From assembly GCA_024641745.1 (NCBI GenBank), contig JAHECL010000004.1, forward strand, positions 1 through 53,227: 53,227 nucleotides of DNA. Direction: 5' to 3'. The DNA comes from Gemmatimonadota bacterium. GTDB taxonomy: Bacteria; Gemmatimonadota; Gemmatimonadetes; Gemmatimonadales; GWC2-71-9. Numbering within the stretch: the first letter of the stretch is position 1; each line of letters starts with the position of its first letter. Below, one piece after another: positions 26,015-34,491 of the stretch. The notes under the pieces were generated by a model that saw nothing but the letters and a program-made list of their open reading frames with translations, was not told where the DNA came from and searched no databases. Position numbers and translations under genes: made by a program.

Positions 26015-27705
26015 ACCCGCTGCGGAGTCTCCGGAGCCGGATCAGCCTCGGGATGACGGTCCTGATCACGCTGGTCCTCCTGATCGCGCTCAGCGCCACC
26101 CGGGCGGTCCGGTCGGTCAGCCGGGCGGTCGAGACCGAAACCACCGCGCTGCTGGCCGGCACCGAGGCGGGAAGCGGCCTCGTCGGGGCGATCCTCAACG
26201 AGATCCGGAGCGCGGAGCAGTACCTGCTCGACCCGTCCCTCGAGCTGCAGCGGGAGTTCATCGCCAGCGGCGACTCGGCATACGGTTACCAGCAGAGCAT
26301 CCGCCAGCTGGCCGGCCTCTCGACGCAGGATCGGTACATCACCAACAAGATCGCCGACGAACAGGCCGTGATCGAGGTGTCGTACGCGATGGCCCACGCG
26401 CTGGCCGACCTGGGGCGCGACGCCGAGGCGCGGCAGTTCGCCGACCTCGCCCGCGCCCCCGCCGACACCCTCGTGGCGGACGTGCGCGCGCTGTCGCGCT
26501 CCCAGAGCGCACGGGCGATGATCCGCCTCCAGGCCCTGCGGACCGAGGCGGGCCGGCGCGAGCGCAATGTCTGGGCGCTGTTCGGGATGGCGCTCATCCT
26601 CGGCGTGGCCACCACGCTCTACACCGTCCGGACCGTCGACCTGCCGCTGCGCCGGCTGGTGGGTGCGGCGGAACGGTTCGGCGGCGGCGACCTGCGTCCG
26701 GTGACCCTCGGCGAGATGCCCACCGAGCTCGGGCGGCTGGCCGCCGCGATGGACGAGATGGCCGCCCGGCTGCGCGGCGTGGTCGGCATCGTGGTCAAGG
26801 AGTCGAACCAGATTTCCGGCAGCGCCAGCGACTTCTCCGCGATGAGCGAGGAACTCGCGGCGAGCAGCGGCGAGATCTCCACGGCCATGGTCAAGATGTC
26901 GCACAGCGCCGAGACGCAGGTGCATGGGATGCGGGATGCCGACGAGCTCCTCAGCCGGCTGCGCTCCACCGCGGCGGAGGCCGACGAGGCCTCGATCCGG
27001 GTCGTGGCGCTCGGCGACACGATCCGGGACCTCGCCGTGCGGCATCGCACCGACGTGGCGGCCGCCGGCCAGACGCTGCTCGACGTCCGGGCCGTGGTGC
27101 AGACCTCCGCCCAGCAGGTCCAGGAGCTGGCACGCAAGTCGGAATCGATCACGGAGTTCATCGACCTCATCAAGCAGATCTCCTCGCAGACCAACCTGCT
27201 GGCGCTCAACGCCGCGATCGAGGCGGCCCGGGCCGGTGAGCACGGCCGGGGCTTCGCCGTCGTGGCGGAAGAGGTGCGGCACCTGGCGGATTCCAGCGCG
27301 CGCGCCGCGGAGGACGTCACCAAGTCGGTGCAGTTCATCCGGAACCAGGTCCGTGAGGTGTCGAGCACGATGCAGGTGGGCACGGGGAAGGTCAGGGGGA
27401 TCGAGGCGGTGGCCGGGGCGGCCGCCCGCGCCCTCGACGAGATCGGGGCCGCGGTGCAGGAAGTCCGCACCGCGGCGGCGGCCGTCTCCGCCCAGGCGGC
27501 GCTGAACCGGACCATCGTCGACCAGTTGGGCGGCAAGACCGCCGAAGTGGCCGCCTCGGCCACCGAGCACGCCTCGGCCAGCCAGGAAGTCACGGCGGCG
27601 GCCGAGGAGCAGAGCGCGTCGACGGAGGAGATGGCCGCCGCCGCTGGCGACCTCCTGCAGGGCGCCACCCGCCTGACCGATGCGATGAACGCCTTCCGCA
27701 CCTGA
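26011..27705 (+). CDS. Methyl-accepting chemotaxis protein
   Basis: The 564-residue receptor has a first membrane helix (about 10-30) and a helical periplasmic sensor of about 150 residues. A second membrane helix (about 190-208) and a HAMP domain ([20 protein letters not shown]) follow. The long cytoplasmic coiled coil has its hairpin tip near residues 387-423 ([34 protein letters not shown]). It would signal to CheA/CheW. GTGA overlap with the upstream lipoprotein gene argues that the lipoprotein presents the ligand. A strong terminator follows. Confidence 0.95.
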   Translation: MNPLRSLRSRISLGMTVLITLVLLIALSATRAVRSVSRAVETETTALLAGTEAGSGLVGAILNEIRSAEQYLLDPSLELQREFIASGDSAYGYQQSIRQLAGLSTQDRYITNKIADEQAVIEVSYAMAHALADLGRDAEARQFADLARAPADTLVADVRALSRSQSARAMIRLQALRTEAGRRERNVWALFGMALILGVATTLYTVRTVDLPLRRLVGAAERFGGGDLRPVTLGEMPTELGRLAAAMDEMAARLRGVVGIVVKESNQISGSASDFSAMSEELAASSGEISTAMVKMSHSAETQVHGMRDADELLSRLRSTAAEADEASIRVVALGDTIRDLAVRHRTDVAAAGQTLLDVRAVVQTSAQQVQELARKSESITEFIDLIKQISSQTNLLALNAAIEAARAGEHGRGFAVVAEEVRHLADSSARAAEDVTKSVQFIRNQVREVSSTMQVGTGKVRGIEAVAGAAARALDEIGAAVQEVRTAAAAVSAQAALNRTIVDQLGGKTAEVAASATEHASASQEVTAAAEEQSASTEEMAAAAGDLLQGATRLTDAMNAFRT

Positions 27706-27726
27706 CCTTGACCCGCCACACACACC

Positions 27727-27758
27727 ACGCGCCCCCCGGCCGGAGCCGGGGGGCGCGT
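27727..27758. terminator. Bidirectional rho-independent-like terminator
   Basis: A perfect 14-bp stem (ACGCGCCCCCCGGC with GCCGGGGGGCGCGT) closes tetraloop CGGA. It lies between the convergent chemoreceptor and Lys-rich protein genes, with GTTCTGCTT downstream on the plus strand. Confidence 0.85.
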
Positions 27759-27775
27759 TCTGCTTCAGGAGGGCG

Positions 27776-28204
27776 CTAGTGCTTCTTCTTCGCGGGCGCC
27801 TTCTTGACCGGCGCCTTCTTGACCGGCGCCTTCTTCACGGGCCGGGACGCCGCCTTCGCGGGCTTCGACTTCGGCTTGGCCTTGGCCTTGGGCCGGGTGG
27901 CAGCGCCCTTGGCGGCCTTCGGCTTCCCCGATTTCGGCCGGGCGGCAATCCGGTCGAGCTTCTTCTGATGGGCCGCCTCGAGGTCGGCCATCAGGCGGTC
28001 GCCCTCCTCTTCCGCGAGGAGACTGCGCCGAGTCGCATACTTGATCAGCTCGTCGGCGTCGGCGATATCAAACTCCGACAATCTGGCGCCGGCACGGATC
28101 ACATTGACGATGGCGTCGGCCACCGGGCTGCGGAGCACAGTCGCGATCCCCGGGAGGCTCTCAAGCAGGGTGGAAATCTGGGCGCCACCGAGTTCAGACA
28201 CCAC
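27776..28204 (-). CDS. Protein with histone H1-like Lys/Ala/Pro tail
   Basis: The 142-residue protein starts at GTG 28204 (or the next GTG) behind AAGGAG. The first roughly 85 residues are a small helical domain (SELGGAQISTLLESLPGIATVLRS, FDIADADELIKYATRR). The last roughly 55 are a basic low-complexity tail rich in KPK and KKAPV repeats, like those of bacterial histone H1-like and AlgP-type DNA-binding tails. I infer nucleic-acid binding. The exact 15-bp repeats in its 3' end suggest that the tail length may vary. Confidence 0.8.
   Translation of the reverse strand: MVSELGGAQISTLLESLPGIATVLRSPVADAIVNVIRAGARLSEFDIADADELIKYATRRSLLAEEEGDRLMADLEAAHQKKLDRIAARPKSGKPKAAKGAATRPKAKAKPKSKPAKAASRPVKKAPVKKAPVKKAPAKKKH
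27795..27839. repeat. Three tandem 15-bp coding repeats
   Basis: Units GGCGCCTTCTTGACC, GGCGCCTTCTTGACC and GGCGCCTTCTTCACG encode successive KKAPV repeats in the basic tail. They are in frame, so slippage would change tail length by five residues. Confidence 0.85.
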
Positions 28205-28236
28205 ATGGACTCCTTAACAGACGGTGCGGCAGGCGG

Positions 28237-28250
28237 TTACGATCGCGTAA
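28237..28250. promoter_or_regulatory. Inverted repeat TTACG-ATCG-CGTAA
   Basis: A perfect 5-bp dyad with a four-base centre lies 33 bases upstream of the Lys-rich gene start. It is a possible operator; too short to be certain. Confidence 0.3.
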
Positions 28251-28361
28251 GACCTTGCCGTGGTGCGTGTTGCAGGCGCCAACGTACCACAGCCGGCGGG
28301 CCCAGTCAAGGCAGGCGACGGGAATCGACCGGCGCGAGGCACGGCGCCGCCCCGGGCGGTT

Positions 28362-28390
28362 TTGCGTCCCTCACGGATGGCCCATAGATT
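28362..28390 (+). promoter_or_regulatory. Sigma-70-like promoter for the zinc-ribbon gene
   Basis: TTGCGT (28362-28367) and TAGATT (28385-28390) are separated by exactly 17 bp. The start codon follows 41 bases later. Confidence 0.5.
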
Positions 28391-28431
28391 GGAAAGTGGA
28401 GCGCAGACTGAGCGCTCCGGAAGGACCGCCC

Positions 28432-28695
28432 ATGGGACGTCGCGGCATCAAGGAATTTCGGGCCCCCGAGGCCCTCGCCCTGGTTGCAGCAGACCGTGAC
28501 CGGAAGCCCTTGGTTTGTCCGTCCTGCGGGACGGAGTCGATCACCCGGTCCCCGAAGCGCCCCTCTCCCAGCGCCACCCCCGAACTGGCCCGCATCGACC
28601 TGCACTGCTCCAAGTGCGGCCGGAGCGCCGCCTACCTCCCCAGCGCCCCGGACCCCTCCCGTTCCCCGGAATCGCCATACCACCCGGACGACTAG
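28432..28695 (+). CDS. Small zinc-ribbon protein
   Basis: The 87-residue protein has two CxxC knuckles, CPSC near residue 29 and CSKC near residue 59, making a zinc ribbon. The N-terminal 25 residues and C-terminal 20 residues look disordered. GGAAGG lies seven bases before the ATG. It has no recognisable enzyme domain; such proteins often bind RNA or polymerase. Its TAG shares a CTAG with the convergent small membrane gene. Confidence 0.8.
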   Translation: MGRRGIKEFRAPEALALVAADRDRKPLVCPSCGTESITRSPKRPSPSATPELARIDLHCSKCGRSAAYLPSAPDPSRSPESPYHPDD

Positions 28696-28874
28696 GGGGC
28701 GACAACCCCGCGGTAGAGCAGGTAGGGCAGCAGCACGTAGAGGAGGAGGTCCCGCACGAGGTAGAACGCCACGAATCCGAGGATCGCGCGCCAGCCGAGT
28801 CGCCGTACCTCGGCCCAGGTCCTCGGAAAGCGAAGCCACCGCCTGAGCCGCCCCGAAGGACGGGGGGCGGTCAC
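28692..28874 (-). CDS. Small membrane protein coupled to lepB
   Basis: The 60-residue protein starts at GTG 28874, overlapping the lepB stop as GTGA. A basic N-terminus (RLRRWLRFPRTWAEVRRLGWR) precedes one long or two short membrane helices (AILGFVAFYLVRDLLLYVLLPYLLY). Function unknown. Coupling to signal peptidase I suggests a role in export or membrane quality control. Confidence 0.7.
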   Translation of the reverse strand: MTAPRPSGRLRRWLRFPRTWAEVRRLGWRAILGFVAFYLVRDLLLYVLLPYLLYRGVVAP

Positions 28875-29593
28875 CTCGGGCGTGCGAAGGTCCGAGCCCA
28901 CCGGATCGCCGTCACGAAGGGGATGGGCTTCCAGCTGGTGGCATCGTAGCTGTAATAGATGAACATCGGACGTCCCCGCACGTTGGCCCGCGGGAGGAAG
29001 CCCCACATCCGGCTGTCGTGCGAATTGTCGCGGCTGTCACCCATCATGAAGTAGCTGTCCGCCGGCACCACGATCGGGCCCCAGTCCTGCAGGTCGGGGA
29101 AGTAGGAAGCGGTGTCCCGGTCGACGAGGTACTTCACCTGCCACTGCCGCATGATCATCCGCTGCTCCGGGCCGGCCATCGGCAGGGGAGAGGCGTGCAC
29201 CACGTACGGCTCATCGAGCCGCTCGCCGTTCCGGATCAGCTGCCCCCCTTCCATCGCCAGGGTGTCCCCCGGCATCCCGACCATCCGCTTGACCACATCG
29301 ATGGGCTCCTCGACCGAGTCGAAGACCAGGATGTCGTTGCGCTGCGGCTCGCGAAACGCGGGCAGGCGCTTGTGCACCAGCGGGATCTCGGCGCCGTACA
29401 GCGCCTTGTTGACGAAGAGGAAGTCGCCGATGAGCAGCGTGTTTTCCATGCTGCCTGACGGGATCCGGAAGGCCTGCACGAGGAAGGTGCGCAGCACGAG
29501 CCACACCACCAGCGCCACCGCGATGGACTTGGCCCACTCCCACAGCCAGAGGAGGAAGGAATGCTGAACGGGAGCGGACTTGGTCTCGGCCAT
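28871..29593 (-). CDS. lepB: Signal peptidase I
   Basis: The 240-residue membrane serine protease cleaves signal peptides from exported proteins on the outer face of the inner membrane. One N-terminal helix (about 22-40) precedes the catalytic Ser48 in PSGSM. The general base is Lys102 in KRMVGMPGD, and the C-terminal GDSRDNSHDSR box is present. The ATG at 29593 gives the usual family length. A TAGGTTAC box (29629-29636) lies about 35 bases upstream, beside tandem hairpins that end the preceding operon. Confidence 0.97.
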   Translation of the reverse strand: MAETKSAPVQHSFLLWLWEWAKSIAVALVVWLVLRTFLVQAFRIPSGSMENTLLIGDFLFVNKALYGAEIPLVHKRLPAFREPQRNDILVFDSVEEPIDVVKRMVGMPGDTLAMEGGQLIRNGERLDEPYVVHASPLPMAGPEQRMIMRQWQVKYLVDRDTASYFPDLQDWGPIVVPADSYFMMGDSRDNSHDSRMWGFLPRANVRGRPMFIYYSYDATSWKPIPFVTAIRWARTFARPR

Positions 29594-29637
29594 GGGGTGC
29601 ACGATTTCCGGATGAGGAAAGGGACGGGGTAACCTAA

Positions 29638-29679
29638 CCGTCGGTGCGCCGACGGTGAAGCCCCGACGCACGTCGGGGC
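29638..29679 (-). terminator. Tandem hairpins after the TolB-like gene
   Basis: GCCCCGAC/GTCGGGGC (29660-29679) and CCGTCGG/CCGACGG (29638-29655) form two adjacent perfect stems with four-base loops. They stand between the TolB-like gene end and the lepB promoter region. Confidence 0.6.
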
Positions 29680-29743
29680 ACCGGCCGTCCATACGAGCGC
29701 CGATGCCCCGCAGTTTCCATCGCGGCCACCTGCTGCCGCCGGG

Positions 29744-30808
29744 CTACGGCACCCAGTCGGCGATGAAGACGTTGGTCTCCCCCGGGGTGCGGGCGTTCCG
29801 GTTGGAGGCCCACACCAGCTTCTTGCCGTCCGGGCTGAAGATCGGGAACCCGTCGAAGTCGGGATCGAAGGTGACCTGCTCGAGCCCGGTGCCATCCACG
29901 TTGATCAGGAAGAGGTCGAAATTGCGGCCCCTGGGATCCAGGTGATTCGAGGTGAAGATGATCTTCTTGCCGTCGTGCGAGAAGAACGGGGCGAAGTTGG
30001 CGCCGCCGATCGCCGTCACCTGACGCGGGTTGCTCCCGTCGGCGTCGGCCACCCAGATCTCGAGGGCGGCCGGCCGGACCAGGCGCTGCTTCAGGAGGCC
30101 GAGATAGTCGGCGGAGTCGGCCGCCGTCACCGGATAGGAGGCCCGCCAGACGATCTGCTTGCCGTTCGGCGAGTAGAACGCCCCCCCGTCGTACCCGATG
30201 CGGTCGGTGACCCGGCGGACGTCGGAGCCGTCGATGTTCATGCTGTAGAGGTCGATGTCCCCGTCGCGCGTGCTGGTGAAGATGATCCGCTTCCCATCGG
30301 GCGACACCGTGGCCTCGGCGTTGTACGCCTTGTCGTCGGTGAGCCTGGTGAGGCCGGTGCCGTCGGCGCGCGCCGCGTAGATCTCGAAGTGCCCGAGGGG
30401 CCAGACGTACCCCTTCGACATGTCCGGCCGGACCGGACAGGCCGGATCGAACTCGAAGGTGCTGCTGTAGAGGATGCGCTTGTCGTTGTCATAGAAGTAG
30501 CCGCAGGTGGTGCGACCCTTCCCGTTCGAGACCCGCTGCATGCCGGAGCCGTCGATGTTCATGACGTACTCCTGGTCGCAGCCGGCGGTGAGATCCTCCT
30601 GCCGCTGGAAGATCAGCTGCTTCCCGGACTTCGAGAAATAGGCCTCGGCGTTGTTGCCGCCGTGCGTCAACTGCTGGACGTTGGTGAGGTGGCCCTCGCC
30701 CGGCAGCGCCGGCACGGCCATCGCCGGGGTGGCCACCACTTCCACCGTCCCCTTGCAGGACAGGAGCGGCGCGACGGCGATCAGGAGCGACAACGAGGCG
30801 GTACGAAT
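29744..30808 (-). CDS. TolB-like beta-propeller lipoprotein
   Basis: The protein has about 354 residues, with a signal peptide and lipobox (LLSC followed by KG) and then a six-bladed WD40/PD40 propeller. The repeats include VSPDGKRIIFTSTRDG, YSPNGKQIVWRASYP, FSHDGKKIIFTSNHLD and FSPDGKKLVWASNRN, separated by NIDGSDVRRVTD-type strands. Such propellers bind periplasmic partners such as Pal or Tol proteins; no enzymatic motif is seen. The nearest conventional start, TTG 30793, lacks a Shine-Dalgarno. ATT at 30808 has GGAG six bases upstream and completes a good signal peptide, so I extend to it. Confidence 0.8.
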   Translation of the reverse strand: MRTASLSLLIAVAPLLSCKGTVEVVATPAMAVPALPGEGHLTNVQQLTHGGNNAEAYFSKSGKQLIFQRQEDLTAGCDQEYVMNIDGSGMQRVSNGKGRTTCGYFYDNDKRILYSSTFEFDPACPVRPDMSKGYVWPLGHFEIYAARADGTGLTRLTDDKAYNAEATVSPDGKRIIFTSTRDGDIDLYSMNIDGSDVRRVTDRIGYDGGAFYSPNGKQIVWRASYPVTAADSADYLGLLKQRLVRPAALEIWVADADGSNPRQVTAIGGANFAPFFSHDGKKIIFTSNHLDPRGRNFDLFLINVDGTGLEQVTFDPDFDGFPIFSPDGKKLVWASNRNARTPGETNVFIADWVP

Positions 30809-30889
30809 GGGAATCTCCAGGTTTCGGGAGCACCAGAGTACGAAGCCAGCGGGGGGATCGGCAATCCGTAGGATTACGGACGCCCGGCG

Positions 30890-31366
30890 TCAGCCGGACA
30901 GCGCGGCGAGCACCTCGGCCGCGTGGCCGCGCGGTTTGACCTTCGCGAACACGTGCGCAATCTTGCCTCGCGCATCGATGATGTACGTCGTACGCAGCAC
31001 GCCGAAATACTTCCGCCCGTACATGTTCTTCTCGCCCCAGGCACCGTACGCCTCAGCCACGGCGTGGTCCTCGTCGGCCAGCAGCGTGAACGGAAGTTCA
31101 TACTTCTTTTTGAATTTCTGGTGACTTGGCACACCGTCCGGCGACACGCCGAGCACGACGGCGCCCGCCGCCTGCACCGCCTGCCAGCTGTCGCGGAACT
31201 CGCAGGCCTCGGTGGTGCAGCCGCTGGTGTCATCCTTGGGATAAAAATAGAGCACCACCGGACGGCCCTTGAAGTCCTTGAGGGCGACCGGCGTGCCGCC
31301 GTCCGACGGAAGGCGGAACGCCGGCGCCCTGGCGCCGACGGCAAGGGCAGACGACCTGGGCGGCAT
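30890..31366 (-). CDS. bcp: Thioredoxin-dependent peroxiredoxin (Bcp/PrxQ)
   Basis: The 158-residue cytoplasmic enzyme reduces H2O2 and organic hydroperoxides using thioredoxin. The thioredoxin-fold region contains FYPKDDTSGCTTEACEF, with peroxidatic Cys50 and resolving Cys55 five residues apart, typical of the PrxQ subgroup. Other conserved blocks are ADEDHAVAEAYGAWGEKNMYG and RTTYIID. Length is normal. It has no signal peptide and appears monocistronic. Confidence 0.97.
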   Translation of the reverse strand: MPPRSSALAVGARAPAFRLPSDGGTPVALKDFKGRPVVLYFYPKDDTSGCTTEACEFRDSWQAVQAAGAVVLGVSPDGVPSHQKFKKKYELPFTLLADEDHAVAEAYGAWGEKNMYGRKYFGVLRTTYIIDARGKIAHVFAKVKPRGHAAEVLAALSG

Positions 31367-31438
31367 CAGCCGGCCCCCCGAAGGAACATCGCAGTGCGTG
31401 GCATGACCTTGCTGCTCCGTGAATGCGTGGGACGCATC

Positions 31439-33394
31439 CTACCTGACTCCCGGCCGATCGTCCAGTACGCGGATCACCGTGGCGGACACATCGCCGACCC
31501 CGTCCTCGACGGTGAAGATCGTCTCGGGAACGAGGCGCCGACGGCCGTCAATCGGCACCCGCCGGTCCGGCAGGGGCGACGCACGCCACGCCGGCACCCC
31601 TGCGGCCACCGCCGCCGGTGACTCGCCGCGGGAGAGCACGGCCGCCATGGCGCGATCGGGGGCGCCCATCGCCGCCTCGAGCGCCCGCATCATCTGCAGG
31701 CCGAGCACATGGGGATCGGCGCCGTTGTTCGCCTCGAGCACCGCCAGCTTCCAGCCGTCCCCGAGCCCGACCAGCGGCACCTGGGCCACGATGGGCGCCA
31801 GCACACGCTCCGACATCCATTCCGCGAACCCTTCCGCCAGGAAGGGATCGGAGGCGACCACGCGGAGTCCCACGGCGTCCGCCTGCAGGGTGCCGCCCTC
31901 GGGCATCGAGAGACGGTGGCGTTCCATCAGCAGGTGCTGCCATTCGTGAATGGCGGTGGCGAGCGCGAAGAGCGGCGGGGCGCCGGGGTCCTCGACGATC
32001 GCGTCACCCGGTTCGAGGAACCCCGCCGCCGTGGAGGCCCCCTCCCGCCCGACCGTCGTCAGGAGGGACGGCCCGCCCGCCTGCAGGATGGTGTTGGTCC
32101 CGACGCCGGGGTCGAGCTGACGAAGCACACCGAGCACTGCCAGGGCCCCACGGCGCTCCGCCCACTGTTCGGCCGCCCAGTTTTCCGGGATGATGATCCG
32201 TCCCACCGCCGCGGCGGGCAGACCGACGCTCGGCACCGCCTCGGGATATCCGAAGAAATGGGGGCGAATGGCGGGGACGGACGGCTCGTCCGGCGCCCAC
32301 GCCGCGCGGACGAGGGCGGCGGGAGAGACCCGCCGCCCTCCCTGCCCGACCCAGGGCGCGGTCAGCAGGAAGGCGACCGCGGCACCCTGCCACGGCGCCG
32401 CCGCCCGGTAGCCGTCCAGCAGGGCCTCGGTCATTTGCGCCGCGCCGCGCCCGCCGCGCGGCAGGCGCTCCCGCGCCGCCTGGAAGGCGGTGCTGTCCTG
32501 GTCGCGGAGGACGGCGAGGCGATAGATCGCGAGCGGGATCTCCGCGGTGCCGGCCGGCTGGTCCGCGGGCAGCAGCCTGGCCGCGGCCAGGGCCGGGCGG
32601 GCGTCGTCCCAGGTGAGCGTCCGGAACCGCTGGCGGGCGACCGCGAGCGCGGCGTCGTGGAGGTCGGTCACCCAGGTGCCGCGCGGCCGGAACAGCGCGT
32701 CAAAGTCCGGCTGGGCGTCGCGCGGGAGTGCGGCGCGCAGGGAGGCGAGCGCGCTGGCCATCGCGGGCAGGAGCGCCTCCCGCCGGCTCAGTCCCAAAGA
32801 GGGCAGGAACCCGTAGGCGCGGATGGAATCGGCGGGGATCGGCGCGACGCCCGCCGCTTCGGCAAGCCCGGTGGCGCGAGCCAGAATGCCGGTCGGGCCG
32901 GCGGCGGCGGCGACCCACGCCCCCGGGAGGGCCAGTGCGTCCAGGTTGCGGCCGATCTCGAGTTGCGCGGCACGAAACCGGGGCAACGCCGCGTAGAACT
33001 CGGCGCCGTCCGGCAGGCGCTGGGCGGTCCAGGACCAGAGCCGCCCCCGCTCGAGCGCCGCCTGCCCGGCGAGGCCGTCGCCCAGCAGCCGTCCGGTGAC
33101 ACGCATCGCCTCCGGCCCATCCACCAGGAACGCGAACTCACCACCCGGTCCGACGCGACCGTCGCGGATGGTGACCGGCGGGTCGTCGCTCGACTGCAGC
33201 ACGAGGCTGCCGGAGAGGCCCTCGGCCTGGCGATCGAGGCGCAGGTCGGCGCGCAGGATGCCCGAACCGGTGGAGAACCGCACCAGCCAGCGGCCGGTCA
33301 CCGGCGCCTGGGCGGCGGCGGGGCCGGCCGTCAATCCGGAGAGCGCCAGGACGAGCGCAACGCCCCGGAGGATCGTCCGTCGTGTCGGGATCAG
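31439..33394 (-). CDS. Secreted HExxH metallopeptidase-like protein, last gene of RND operon
   Basis: The product has about 651 residues. The signal peptide (IPTRRTILRGVALVLALSG, ending PAAAQA) is encoded upstream of the first conventional start. The coupled start is CTG 33394, overlapping the adaptor stop as CTGA, with GAGG four bases upstream. An N-terminal beta domain (about 35-120) precedes a helical body. A gluzincin-like HEWQH near residues 483-487 is followed by EGFAEW about 34 residues later. I infer zinc dependence. The family is not known to me, and its placement behind an efflux system is unusual. Confidence 0.75.
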   Translation of the reverse strand: MIPTRRTILRGVALVLALSGLTAGPAAAQAPVTGRWLVRFSTGSGILRADLRLDRQAEGLSGSLVLQSSDDPPVTIRDGRVGPGGEFAFLVDGPEAMRVTGRLLGDGLAGQAALERGRLWSWTAQRLPDGAEFYAALPRFRAAQLEIGRNLDALALPGAWVAAAAGPTGILARATGLAEAAGVAPIPADSIRAYGFLPSLGLSRREALLPAMASALASLRAALPRDAQPDFDALFRPRGTWVTDLHDAALAVARQRFRTLTWDDARPALAAARLLPADQPAGTAEIPLAIYRLAVLRDQDSTAFQAARERLPRGGRGAAQMTEALLDGYRAAAPWQGAAVAFLLTAPWVGQGGRRVSPAALVRAAWAPDEPSVPAIRPHFFGYPEAVPSVGLPAAAVGRIIIPENWAAEQWAERRGALAVLGVLRQLDPGVGTNTILQAGGPSLLTTVGREGASTAAGFLEPGDAIVEDPGAPPLFALATAIHEWQHLLMERHRLSMPEGGTLQADAVGLRVVASDPFLAEGFAEWMSERVLAPIVAQVPLVGLGDGWKLAVLEANNGADPHVLGLQMMRALEAAMGAPDRAMAAVLSRGESPAAVAAGVPAWRASPLPDRRVPIDGRRRLVPETIFTVEDGVGDVSATVIRVLDDRPGVR

Positions 33395-34491
33395 GCGCCC
33401 TCGCCGGCGGCCGGCACCGGCGTCTCGGCACCTGGCTTGACCATCACCGGGATGCCGTCCTGGAGCCGCTCCTGGCCGCCGACCACCACGGTGTCGCCGG
33501 CGTCGATGCCGCTGCGGACTTCGGCGATGCCGGGTGACCGGATGCCGAGACCGACCTGCCGGCGCGCCGCCTTTCCATCCCGCACCACGTAGACGAAGTT
33601 GGCGCCCTGCAGCGGGAGGATGGCCTCCTCCGGCACCACGACCGCGTTGGGACGTACCTCGGCGGCAAGCCGCAGGTCCAGGTACATCCCCGCCTGGAGG
33701 GTCCGCTTCGGGTTGGGAACCAGCGCCTTGACCGTGATGGTGCGCCCGGGGAGCTGGACCACGGGGTCCACGAAGTCCACCACCCCGACAAATTCCTGGC
33801 CGGGGAGCGCGGCGACCCGGAAGGTCACCTGCTGCCCGCGGCGGAGGCGCTCTGCGTAGCGCTCCGGCACCTGGAAGGCGGCGCGCTCCGGATTGACGGT
33901 CTGGAGCGACACCAGCTCGGTGGATGAGGTGACGTAGTCACCGAGGCTCACCATCCGCTGGCCGGTGGCGCCGGCGAAGGGGGCGCGCACGGTGGTGCGC
34001 GCGAGCCGGAGTGCCAGCAGGTCGAGCGACGCCTGCGTGCTCCGGGCCGTGGCCTCGGCGCGCTCGAGGTCGGACTGGGAGGACGCCTTCTCCGCCATCA
34101 GCTGCCGGGTGCGCGCCAGCGCCTGCGCCGCGAGGTCGCGGTCGGCCTCGGCGCGGGCGACCTGGGCCTTCAATTCGGCGTCGTCCACCTTGAAGAGGGG
34201 AGTACCGGCGGCCACCTCGTCGCCCTCGCGGAAGAGGATGCCGACGATCCGGCCGTCCACCTCGGGCCGCAACTGGATCGACTGCACCGCCTCGATTTCG
34301 CCGGTGGCCGCGATGGCGTCGACCACGGTGTCGGTCCAGGCGACCGCGACCTCGACCAGCATCGCCGGCGGACCGCCGCCGCCGGGGCCGCCGCGGCCTC
34401 CCTGGCCGCCCGGCCCTCCCGCGGCCTGATCACCCTTGGAACAGGCCGCCGCGAAGAGGCCGAGGAGCAGAACAGTCGCGTGTCGGGTCAC
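33391..34491 (-). CDS. RND efflux periplasmic adaptor lipoprotein (HlyD/AcrA family)
   Basis: The 366-residue protein has a lipobox (FAAAC) and a Gly-rich linker. The lipoyl/hairpin/beta-barrel order of membrane-fusion proteins follows (IQLRPEVDGRIVGILFREGDEVAAGTPLFKVDD, a coiled-coil hairpin, VRAPFAGATGQRMVSLGDYV, then the beta-barrel AFQVPERYAERLRRGQQV). It bridges the inner-membrane permease and TolC. GTG 34491 overlaps the tolC-like stop by four bases. Confidence 0.95.
   Translation of the reverse strand: MTRHATVLLLGLFAAACSKGDQAAGGPGGQGGRGGPGGGGPPAMLVEVAVAWTDTVVDAIAATGEIEAVQSIQLRPEVDGRIVGILFREGDEVAAGTPLFKVDDAELKAQVARAEADRDLAAQALARTRQLMAEKASSQSDLERAEATARSTQASLDLLALRLARTTVRAPFAGATGQRMVSLGDYVTSSTELVSLQTVNPERAAFQVPERYAERLRRGQQVTFRVAALPGQEFVGVVDFVDPVVQLPGRTITVKALVPNPKRTLQAGMYLDLRLAAEVRPNAVVVPEEAILPLQGANFVYVVRDGKAARRQVGLGIRSPGIAEVRSGIDAGDTVVVGGQERLQDGIPVMVKPGAETPVPAAGEGA

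Noticed and set aside
27795-27839. CRISPR-like array
   Set aside because: The three 15-bp units are adjacent, in frame and have no spacers.
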